Source of the DNA: JBMOLK01 sp049325575
GTDB lineage: Bacteria; Bacillota; Clostridia; Acetivibrionales; Acetivibrionaceae
Direction of reading: 5' to 3'
Length of the DNA: 20,294 bases
NCBI GenBank assembly: GCA_049325575.1
Contig: JBMOLK010000051.1
Coordinates: 1 to 20,294, forward strand
This document shows positions 7,824 through 14,222 of this stretch, in pieces. The notes beneath the pieces were generated by a model. The model was not told the DNA's origin. It did no database searches and was given only the letters and a program-made list of their open reading frames with translations. Positions within the stretch are counted from its first letter, which is position 1, and every line of letters starts with the position of its first letter. The position numbers and the translations under genes are program-made.

Positions 7824-8627
7824 TTGAACTGGATAGATAAGCTTGAACGAAAGTATGGACGATATGCAATAAAAAACCTGGTTAAGTATTTAGTTATTGG
7901 ATCTGCTTTTGTCTTTGCCCTGACCTACCTCTCCAATTCCAGGTTTCTCATTGATTTATTACAGCTTGACCGTTCAATGGTTTTAAAAGGTCAGGTCTGG
8001 AGGCTTATAACATTTATTTTTGTACCTCAGACTCTTGGTATATTTATTATCTTTGTGCTATACCTCTTCTATGTATTCGGTAATGCTTTGGAGCGGTTTT
8101 GGGGAAGCTTCAGGTTCAATCTCTACTATATGATTGGGATTGCTGCAGCGATAGCAGCTGCTTTTATCAGCGGCAGGGGGTCAGCGGAGTTTTTAAATCT
8201 ATCAATATTTCTTGCTTTTGCATACCTGTATCCCAATTATGAACTGCTTTTGTTCTTTATCTTACCCGTAAAGGTTAAGTATCTGGCCTGGTTCAATATA
8301 ATTTTCATACTGTTTTCAGTATTGTTTATGCCATTTTCACATAAAGTTGCCGCTGTGTTGTCCTTTGCAAATTTCTTTGTGTTTTTTGGAAGGGATATTA
8401 TTAATGAAAGAGTTATGCCCAAAGTCAATGCCCTGGTTAAGAAGCACAAACGCAAAAAGTTTAAGGTTGTAGCACCTGCCAAATCCTTTGGGCTGAAACA
8501 CAAATGCAGGGTGTGTGGAAGAACTTCGGAAGACTACCCTCAATTGAAATTCGGGTATTGTCTAAAATGTGGAAGTGACTATGAGTACTGCCAGGACCAC
8601 TTGAAGGACCATGATCATGTAAATTAG
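7824..8627 (+). CDS. Rhomboid-like membrane protein, probably not a protease, with C-terminal zinc ribbon
   Basis: A 267-residue protein with about six membrane helices. TTG 7824 (giving MNWIDKLERKYG) is chosen because GAAAGGG (7808-7814) lies 9 bases before it; a TTG at 7806 lies before that site. The rhomboid fold is suggested by LKGQVWRLITFIFVP in the first loop and the helix pattern. The catalytic GxSG motif is absent where the fourth helix begins (AEFLNLSIFLAFAYLYP), and the expected His-bearing helix lacks its Gly pattern, so this looks like a pseudo-rhomboid. After a basic linker, C228xxC and C246xxC form a zinc ribbon, followed by a His-rich tail (DHLKDHDHVN). It may bind client membrane proteins or sense metal; this is inference. 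Confidence 0.7.
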   Translation: MNWIDKLERKYGRYAIKNLVKYLVIGSAFVFALTYLSNSRFLIDLLQLDRSMVLKGQVWRLITFIFVPQTLGIFIIFVLYLFYVFGNALERFWGSFRFNLYYMIGIAAAIAAAFISGRGSAEFLNLSIFLAFAYLYPNYELLLFFILPVKVKYLAWFNIIFILFSVLFMPFSHKVAAVLSFANFFVFFGRDIINERVMPKVNALVKKHKRKKFKVVAPAKSFGLKHKCRVCGRTSEDYPQLKFGYCLKCGSDYEYCQDHLKDHDHVN

Positions 8628-8660
8628 ATAAGAGCTTATGTGCATAGGTGAATTCCATTA

Positions 8661-8690
8661 GGGTGCAAATTCTTCATAAAGAATGCACCC
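8661..8690 (+). terminator. Strong hairpin after the rhomboid-like gene, possible terminator
   Basis: GGGTGCA (8661-8667) plus TTCTT (8670-8674) pair with AAGAATGCACCC (8679-8690), with two bulged A and a 4-base loop. Only GTTATAATTT follows, so the T-tract is weak. It lies 33 bases after the stop codon. Confidence 0.45.
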
Positions 8691-8836
8691 GTTATAATTT
8701 AATGACTATTATTTATTTAAGAATTCAAAGGATAGTGGAACTTTTTTAATAGAATACTAGTCTAAATAGCAAGGATTACTATCAAGTATAATATTATTTA
8801 AATGAAAATTCATAAATAGGGGTGGGTGGTTTCAAA

Positions 8837-10297
8837 GTGAAAACAGCATTGAAATTTCTAAAGATTGGCGGCTTTATCGCAGGGATTATAATTCTTTTTG
8901 CCGCACTTTCTTTTACAAAGTTATTATTAAACGAAAATAACAACAATGCAAAGAGTTCTACGTCCCCGGTATCCGGGGTTGAAAACGACAATCAATCAAG
9001 CAATTATCTTATGGCGTCTCAAAAACAGGAGGATGTTGATCTTGAAAACCCTCCTGGAGTAAGGGATATATCTGAAATCAAACCTGGTGAGATCAAAGCT
9101 GATAAGAACAAGGAACAGCTATATCACAAAACAATGGCAGAGTTTTGTGAGAATACACTTAAGCCTATTGGCTTTTATCTGGCTTCCGATGAATACATAA
9201 CAGGTGATAAGAATACAATAGTTCTTTATTTTGAGAGAGATGAGAATGTAGACAATTCTAAAAAGGAGCTGGCTGCAATAGAGATCAGTAGGTTTGTTTA
9301 TGGTAGCTTTGAGGATAGTACAGGCTTTAAAACAGATTATCTAAAAGTTCATCTAAAACTTCCGGAAGGCGACTCTTTCTCTCTTGACAGGCAGAGCTAT
9401 GAAAAGTGGGTTATATCAGGTGAGAGCAGCAAAGTACTATTTAATTCTTACATGCAGAATGCTTTTGAGAGTGATATAGGGGAACCAAAGCAGATTGAAA
9501 ATCCACTGCCCGCCAATAGCATAGACAAGGAACAGATTCCTCAAAAAGAACTATACCACAAAGTAATGGCAGAGTATTGTGATACCTCACTAAAACCTGT
9601 CGGGTTTGTTCTGTCGTCCGATGAGTATACAGCAGGCGACAAAAATATAATACTCTTGCGTTTTGATAGTACTGCCAATATGAGCTATGCTGCAAAGGAA
9701 TGGGCTGCAAGAAAGATCTGCCAATATGTTTTTGGGAGCTTCCAGGAGGCTGCCGGTTTTAAAACAGACTATCTGAAGGTTCATTTAAAGCTTCCTGAAG
9801 GAGACTCTTTTGCTCTTGACAGGAAGGATTATGAAAAGTGGCGTAATTCACATGAAAGTGATCAGGTGCTGTTTGACAAATACATTAACAGTACATTTAA
9901 GAACGAAGAAAGCAGCCAGGTAAGAGATCCAAAGGCTCTAGACCCTCAAGCTCTCCAGCAGTACCTGGGAAAATTAATGTCTGATGGAAATAGCTACAGG
10001 GTAGAAGGAGAGAGCATAGTAGATGCCGGAATTTACATCTATATAGATAAGGAAAGAAGTGAATTGAGCTTGGCACAGCTGGAGGACATAATCGTAAAGC
10101 TTTCGCAGGAGGTGCTAAGGAACTATTACAAAAGTACAGGCCAAAGAGTTGGGGCATTTAAGCTTATCGATAAAAAGAGTGACACACTGTTTGTTGTTTA
10201 TAGAAGCAATATTGATATACTGTGGACTGAAGGGGAAGATGACAGCAGATTTAGAGATTTTATAAGAAGGGATGGTTTAGGGCCGTCGCTTGAATAG
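8837..10297 (+). CDS. Membrane-anchored protein of unknown function with internal tandem duplication
   Basis: A 486-residue protein that I do not recognise. GTG 8837 is chosen because the G-rich ribosome site lies at 8818-8830; GTG 8822 would lie inside it. Residues about 9-32 form one hydrophobic helix (signal anchor), then an Asn/Ser-rich linker. Two copies of one unit follow: residues 95-210 and 239-354, period 144 residues, 116 residues each without gaps, about 69 identical by my count. The best-kept block is GFKTDYLKVHLKLPEGDSF. A C-terminal region (about 398-465, with IYIYIDKERSE and VGAFKLIDKKSDTLFVVY) has the same spacing of hydrophobic strands and looks like a third, diverged copy. 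The repeats are probably extracytoplasmic. No neighbour suggests a function. Confidence 0.75.
   Translation: MKTALKFLKIGGFIAGIIILFAALSFTKLLLNENNNNAKSSTSPVSGVENDNQSSNYLMASQKQEDVDLENPPGVRDISEIKPGEIKADKNKEQLYHKTMAEFCENTLKPIGFYLASDEYITGDKNTIVLYFERDENVDNSKKELAAIEISRFVYGSFEDSTGFKTDYLKVHLKLPEGDSFSLDRQSYEKWVISGESSKVLFNSYMQNAFESDIGEPKQIENPLPANSIDKEQIPQKELYHKVMAEYCDTSLKPVGFVLSSDEYTAGDKNIILLRFDSTANMSYAAKEWAARKICQYVFGSFQEAAGFKTDYLKVHLKLPEGDSFALDRKDYEKWRNSHESDQVLFDKYINSTFKNEESSQVRDPKALDPQALQQYLGKLMSDGNSYRVEGESIVDAGIYIYIDKERSELSLAQLEDIIVKLSQEVLRNYYKSTGQRVGAFKLIDKKSDTLFVVYRSNIDILWTEGEDDSRFRDFIRRDGLGPSLE
9116..9904 (+). repeat. In-frame duplication inside the unknown membrane-anchored protein
   Basis: Two similar DNA segments, about 9116-9472 and 9548-9904, are offset by 432 bases and encode the two repeat units. 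Divergence at many codons indicates an old duplication kept in frame. Confidence 0.8.
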
Positions 10298-10383
10298 GCT
10301 TTTGCAAAGGGTGTTTTGAAATGAAAGTCCTATGTTTTTTTTGAATTGTTAAAGTTGTTAATAAATTATTTACAATTTATTAA

Positions 10384-10411
10384 TTGACAAGTTAATATTA
10401 TTTATTATAAA
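10384..10411 (+). promoter_or_regulatory. SigA-type promoter for the riboswitch-controlled gene
   Basis: TTGACA (10384-10389) and TATAAA (10406-10411) with a 16-base spacer, set in A/T-rich DNA. Transcription would start near 10418, about 60 bases before the riboswitch aptamer. Confidence 0.65.
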
Positions 10412-10480
10412 ATTAAAATAGTTAATAGGTTATAACTGTAAATATAGAATGGAACTAACAGATTTAATATCATGTAAATT

Positions 10481-10577
10481 ACAGAGGGAGTAACGGTCTG
10501 TATAAGCTATACAGAAGGCAAACCGTCAATACGGCTACGTTGGAGCCCGGTTATGTCTGATAAGTCGTGAGACTCTG
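10481..10577 (+). promoter_or_regulatory. yybP-ykoY (Mn2+) riboswitch aptamer
   Basis: The aptamer is closed by CAGAG (10482-10486) pairing with CTCTG (10573-10577). Directly inside lie the conserved strands of the family: GGAGTAAC (10487-10494; the family has GGAGUAGC) and GTGAGA (10567-10572). A second helix, CTGTATA/TATACAG (10498-10504/10508-10514), and the family-like CCGTCAATACGG loop region (10523-10534) follow. Members bind Mn2+ and usually turn on Mn exporters such as P-type ATPases, MntP or TerC-like proteins. Here the downstream gene encodes a P-type ATPase N domain. The assignment rests on recalled consensus and pairing geometry. Confidence 0.75.
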
Positions 10578-10613
10578 CATCTTGCCTTGACGGTATGGGT
10601 GCGGAGTTTTATT
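10573..10613 (+). terminator. Riboswitch-controlled intrinsic terminator (expression platform)
   Basis: CTCTGCA (10573-10579) pairs with TGCGGAG (10600-10606) and TTTTATTT follows; inner pairing TGCC/GGTA extends the stem. The first five bases are the same CTCTG that closes the riboswitch aptamer, so helix P1 and the terminator exclude each other. Ligand binding should therefore prevent termination, which is the ON behaviour expected of this riboswitch class. Confidence 0.75.
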
Positions 10614-10641
10614 TACATGATGGGTACGAAAGGAGAGTATT

Positions 10642-11277
10642 ATGGACATAGTTCCTGGAAAGACAGGTAGATGGACAGGCAAGTCAAATGTTTTTGCCAA
10701 GAAGAGCCCGGAAGGCTATAAGGTAGATGTAATTTACCTTGATGGAAAGCTTATGAAGGCAGAATGTGTTGATGAAGATGAAAAAAGCTTCGGAATATTC
10801 ATGCATTCTCTTGTTTTAAGTAATTATGCTGAAGTAATGAAGGTTAATAGTAATCAGATAAATGTAGTGGGTGATGAATATGAAAAAGCTATCTTTCACT
10901 ATGCAGCATCTAAAGGCTTTGACAAGAAACTGATTGAAAGTATAGCTCCAAAGGTAAACGAACTTACCTTTGAGTATGATAACAGTTTTAAAGTATCAAC
11001 CCACTTGATAAACGAGAAAATGAGGATTGTCTCCAAGGGGACACCTGAAGAGCTTCTTAAAAGGTGCTCTTATATACTGCTTGATTCAAAGTTTGTTAAG
11101 GTTACCAGAAGAATTTACAAGGAGCTTAATAGTGTATTAAAAGACATGATAGACAGGTGCTCTAGTGTGTATGCAATTGCTATCAAAGACATTTCAAAGA
11201 TTTCAAGGGTATTAAATGTGGACTCATACGTTAATGACATGACCCTTGTTGCACTTATAGGCATGGGAAGGGCTTAG
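10642..11277 (+). CDS. Stand-alone P-type ATPase nucleotide-binding (N) domain protein, phosphorylation motif degenerate
   Basis: A 211-residue soluble protein starting at ATG after AAAGGAG with ideal spacing. It covers only the N domain of a Ca2+/Mn2+-type P-type ATPase. Residues 4-16 (VPGKTGRWTGKSN) align with CSDKTGTLTxNKM, with the phosphorylated Asp replaced by Gly. Then come GDEYEKAIFHYA (GDPTEGALL equivalent), FEYDNSFKVST (the FDSxRKxMT strand), and SKGTPEELLKRC (KGAPE motif, Lys kept). It ends at MTLVALIGMGRA, just where full ATPases continue LVGxxDPPR into the P domain. There are no membrane helices, no actuator domain and no DGxNDxxAL hinge. It cannot transport ions alone; it may bind nucleotide or a partner pump. 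The upstream yybP-ykoY riboswitch suggests a Mn2+ role. A decayed pump is the alternative, but the clean start and domain-exact ends argue against it. Confidence 0.75.
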   Translation: MDIVPGKTGRWTGKSNVFAKKSPEGYKVDVIYLDGKLMKAECVDEDEKSFGIFMHSLVLSNYAEVMKVNSNQINVVGDEYEKAIFHYAASKGFDKKLIESIAPKVNELTFEYDNSFKVSTHLINEKMRIVSKGTPEELLKRCSYILLDSKFVKVTRRIYKELNSVLKDMIDRCSSVYAIAIKDISKISRVLNVDSYVNDMTLVALIGMGRA

Positions 11278-11292
11278 TATTAAAGCACATAA

Positions 11293-11322
11293 TTGACATT
11301 ACTGTAAGCACAATGGTATAAT
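11293..11322 (+). promoter_or_regulatory. Near-consensus SigA-type promoter
   Basis: TTGACA (11293-11298) and TATAAT (11317-11322) with an 18-base spacer and a TGG just before the -10. It lies right after the N-domain gene and drives a short unit ending at the terminator at 11435-11460. Confidence 0.65.
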
Positions 11323-11328
11323 CTAGCT

Positions 11329-11460
11329 AAATAATTGAGTGTAGTATACTAATAGGTACATAGTTAACAGTTAGCATGAGATGAGTTTTAGAATAGACTG
11401 ATGAGAAGAGCTGAGATGAGGAAAGGTTATAATGCCGATACTCATTTGGGTGTCGGTTTT
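11329..11460 (+). ncRNA. Putative leader RNA or small RNA of about 130 nt, class unknown
   Basis: Between a near-consensus promoter and an intrinsic terminator there is no credible ORF. The RNA would contain a palindrome TAGTATACTA, four ATGAG copies (11376-11385, 11401-11405, 11416-11420) that can pair with CTCAT in the terminator loop (11441-11445), and GAGTGT (11337-11342) complementary to ATACTC in the terminator arm (11438-11443). This suggests an attenuator or riboswitch in front of the AOR-type gene, or a free small RNA. I do not recognise the class. Confidence 0.45.
11435..11460 (+). terminator. Intrinsic terminator of the short leader unit
   Basis: CCGATAC (11435-11441) pairs with GTGTCGG (11450-11456), one G-U pair, followed by TTTTCTATTTTCTT. 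It would end both the N-domain transcript and the short unit that starts near 11329. Confidence 0.7.
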
Positions 11461-11546
11461 CTATTTTCTTGTCTGCCCCAAACATCCTCTTCTTCCTCAA
11501 ATATAAAAATTTAAAATTGTCTATATCTCCAGAGTATTTACGTTAG

Positions 11547-13037
11547 GCAGATGCCATAATAAAGGATGAACTGGGGTGTCCTGACGCTCAAGTTGCTCTA
11601 ATAGGCCCGGCTGGAGAGAATCTGGTAAGGTATGCGGGAATATTCTGCAGCGTCTACAGGGCTGCTGCCAGAATGGGTATGGGAACCGTTATGGGCTCTA
11701 AAAACCTTAAAGCTATTGCAATAAAGGGGACTGGAGCTGTTAATATAGCAAAGCCCAAGGAATTTTACCAGGTTTGCTCCAGTATAAGGGAAAGATTAAA
11801 ACAGGATTTAATGGTACAGATGCTTTACGATCAGGGATCAATGCTTCTCACCATGCCTGCAAACTATGAGCAGGGATGGTTTTGCTGGAGAAACTTCCAG
11901 AAGGGAAACCACCCTGATGCAAAGCTCTTAAGCGGGGAAAATCACCGTGACAATTTCCTGGCTCACAGGGAAGGATGCTTTGCATGCTCCATCTCCTGCG
12001 GCCGCTTCAGTAAAATACGCAGCGGAAAATATGCCGGTGAGATTACTGGGGGACCAGAATATGAAGCCTTGACGGCAATAGGACCACGAATGGGCTTATT
12101 AGACCCTTCTACAGTAATACATAACAACAAGCGTGTAAATGAGCTTGGCATGGATGCCGTTTCTTGCGGTGGTGCGATTGCCTGGGCAATGGAATGCTGG
12201 GAGAAGGGCCTTCTTACCGGGGAAGATACCGGAGGCTTAGAACTTAAATGGGGAGACCAGGAGCTGGTAGATAAGCTTATAGATATGATTACATACCGTC
12301 AGGGATTTGGTGACATCCTGGCCGAAGGCTCATACAGAGCTGCCCGGCATTTTGACAGAGGGTATGATTATTCCATAAGTGTCAAAGGGCATGACATGTC
12401 ACAGGATGACCCCCGGGGCCTTGGTTTTGCATTTGGTATAGGCTTTGCAACGGGAAGAAGAGGCGGTGACCACTTACAGGGTCTGCCGTGTCTTGAGCTT
12501 ACCGGAGGATTTTACCCAGGGCTTGTTGAAAAGATCCTTGGCACAAGGGAGGCGGAAGACCGCCTGTCCAAGGTGAAGAAGCCTGAAATGGAAAGATACC
12601 ATGAAGACCTTAAAGCAGTGGGCAACAGTCTTACACAGTGTACATTCACTCACAGCTGGTCCTTTGCCGAACAGCCGGAAGATATGGTTGAACTGTTGTA
12701 TACTGCAACAGGCACAAGATATACCCCCGAAGAACTGCTGGAAGTAGGAGGACGTATTGTGCACCTTGAGAGGGCCTACTGGAATCGACTGCTGGTGGGA
12801 CGTATGGAGGATAAGAATCCAAAGCGTTTTACAAAAGAGCCTATGCCTGATGGCCCGAACAAGGGGATGGTATTTCCAGAGGGTGAGCTAATTCCCCTAT
12901 ACTATGAAGTCAGGGGATGGGACCAGGAGACGGGATTTCCACTTCCGGAGACCCTCAATGAGTACGGACTTGAACATTTGGCAGAGGAATTAAAACCATT
13001 CAGGGAGCAGTACCTGAAGAAGATTGAGAGCGTGTAA
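11547..13037 (+). pseudogene. N-terminally truncated AOR-family tungsten/molybdenum aldehyde:ferredoxin oxidoreductase
   Basis: AOR-type homology is continuous from 11547: ADAIIKDELG, IGPAGENLVRYA, then MGSKNLKAIAIKGT. An in-frame TAG at 11544-11546 precedes it, and the ~145 residues that normally come first, including the tungstopterin-binding beta domain, are missing. The first usual start codon is ATG 11673 (454 residues), inside a conserved motif and without a clear ribosome site. The rest looks intact. From ATG 11673, the 4Fe-4S ligands are C102, C105, C109 (CFACSISC) and C323 (SLTQCTF), with DPRGL at 246-250 and the C-terminal EPMPDGPNKG. Full members oxidise aldehydes to acids with ferredoxin. 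The preserved reading frame suggests a recent 5' deletion, or a split enzyme whose first part lies elsewhere. Cofactor genes follow directly. Confidence 0.7.
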
Positions 13038-13058
13038 GATGTACAAGGGGTGGATGAA

Positions 13059-13358
13059 TTGAAACTAACTACTCGTTATTATGGATTTTTTTCTTCATTG
13101 ACAAAGAAACTAAATGAAGAGATGAATATAAATGATGGCTGCACCGTCAGTACCTTAGTTGACGGGCTGACGCAGGTATACGGTTATAAGTTCAGGCAGC
13201 TTTGTTTCATAAGGCCGTTATATAGTGAGAAAGACTATATAAACATATACCTAAATACCCAGGACCTTAACAATGAAAAGATTTTTCCCCATGGCCTTGA
13301 TACCAAGGTGGGTGAAGGGGATATTGTTACATTTGGCGCTGTAGGAGGCGCGGCATAA
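13059..13358 (+). CDS. MoaD/ThiS-like sulfur-carrier protein ending in GGAA
   Basis: A 99-residue beta-grasp protein. TTG 13059 (giving MKLTTRYYGFF) is preferred because AAGGGG (13045-13050) lies 8 bases before it; GTG 13050 overlaps that site. Residues MKLTTRYYGFFSSL and the C-terminal DIVTFGAVGG fit MoaD/ThiS, whose terminal Gly-Gly is adenylated and thiocarboxylated to give the dithiolene sulfur of molybdopterin. Here two alanines follow the Gly-Gly, so the tail would need trimming or works differently. It lies between the AOR-type gene (21-bp gap) and the E1-like gene (12-bp gap), an order that suggests a dedicated cofactor supply for tungsten or molybdenum enzymes. Confidence 0.75.
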   Translation: MKLTTRYYGFFSSLTKKLNEEMNINDGCTVSTLVDGLTQVYGYKFRQLCFIRPLYSEKDYINIYLNTQDLNNEKIFPHGLDTKVGEGDIVTFGAVGGAA

Positions 13359-13370
13359 ACAGGTGATGGT

Positions 13371-14102
13371 ATGATTAACAATGATGAATATTTAAGATGG
13401 AAGCGCCAGATTGAGATTCCTCAGTTTGGCGAAGAGGCACAGTATAAGTTAAAGAAAAGCAGAGTAGCAGTGTTGGGAACAGGAGCTGTTGGAGGTGCAG
13501 CGGCTCTGTACCTTGCTGCCGCAGGAGTAGGCAGTATGGTGCTTGCCGACAGGGATGTGGTGGAGCTTAGCAACTTAAACCGTCAGATACTTTTTAACAG
13601 CCAGGATGTTGGAGGATATAAAGCCGAGCTGGCATCCAAACGACTCCTGGAGCTGAATCCCTGTATGGAGGTTGAAGCAGTTGTCAAACATATTGGAGAA
13701 ATGGAGTTAGAGCCCCTTGTTAAAGGCTGCAGCTTTGTCCTATGTTGTTTTGATAAAAATGAAAGCCGCTTTCCCGTCAACAGGCGGTGTATTGAAATGA
13801 ATATTCCTGTTTCCTACGGGTTCGTACAGAATTTCAGCGGAGAACTTATTACGGTACTTCCAGGACAGTCTGCTTGCCTGTCTTGTATTATGGATGAGAG
13901 CTTTCCGGAGCAGCCGGAAACTCCTGTTATAGGTGTGGCAAGCGGCATTATAGGAATAGCCATGGCTGCTGCATCCATACGTCATATGACAGGTATAGGT
14001 GATATGATGGCAGGATATAGGCTAATGTATGACCTAGCTTTTCCGGAGCTTATAAAGGTACCCCTAGGACGAAATAAATCCTGTCCTGTCTGTGGCACCT
14101 AA
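13371..14102 (+). CDS. MoeB/ThiF/HesA-type E1-like adenylyltransferase
   Basis: A 243-residue soluble enzyme that would adenylate the C-terminus of the neighbouring MoaD-like carrier. The nucleotide-binding loop GTGAVGG is at residues 36-42, DRDVVELSNLNRQ at 60-72 includes the Arg finger, Lys84 sits in GYKAELA, and CCFDKNESRFPVNRRC carries the Asp128/Arg133 pair expected near the phosphates. Zinc-binding pairs are C169xxC172 and C238xxC241. Length and motifs match MoeB rather than eukaryotic-like E1; there is no rhodanese domain. ATG 13371 follows AGGTGATGG. It is the last gene of the AOR/MoaD/MoeB block. Confidence 0.85.
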   Translation: MINNDEYLRWKRQIEIPQFGEEAQYKLKKSRVAVLGTGAVGGAAALYLAAAGVGSMVLADRDVVELSNLNRQILFNSQDVGGYKAELASKRLLELNPCMEVEAVVKHIGEMELEPLVKGCSFVLCCFDKNESRFPVNRRCIEMNIPVSYGFVQNFSGELITVLPGQSACLSCIMDESFPEQPETPVIGVASGIIGIAMAAASIRHMTGIGDMMAGYRLMYDLAFPELIKVPLGRNKSCPVCGT

Positions 14103-14133
14103 ATGTTTTCACAAGAAGTTAATTTTTAATCGT

Positions 14134-14189
14134 ATTGAAAAAGGGCAAAGGTGAGGGAAAATACTCCAGCCTAAGCCCTTGGTTTCAAT
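14134..14189. terminator. Inverted repeat between convergent genes, possible bidirectional terminator
   Basis: ATTGAAA..AAGGGC (14134-14146) pairs with GCCCTT..TTTCAAT (14175-14189) around a 28-base loop. On the minus strand the AAGGGC/GCCCTT stem is followed by a T-rich stretch, so it could end the amylase transcript; on the plus strand no T-run follows. Confidence 0.4.
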
Positions 14190-14222
14190 AATCATAACAG
14201 GTATATTGCTTACTTATGGTAA

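Noticed and set aside
8661..8690. Hairpin after the rhomboid-like gene as a riboswitch
   Set aside because: It is a simple stem-loop next to a stop codon with no larger conserved architecture; a terminator or processing stem is more likely.
9441..10157. Minus-strand frames of 64-89 codons opposite the duplicated-repeat gene
   Set aside because: They are shadows of the well-supported plus-strand gene and have no ribosome sites or recognisable domains.
11398..11424. Hammerhead-ribozyme-like core CTGATGA ... GAAA in the leader RNA
   Set aside because: The bases between the two core parts cannot form a stem II, and no matching stem I and III were found.
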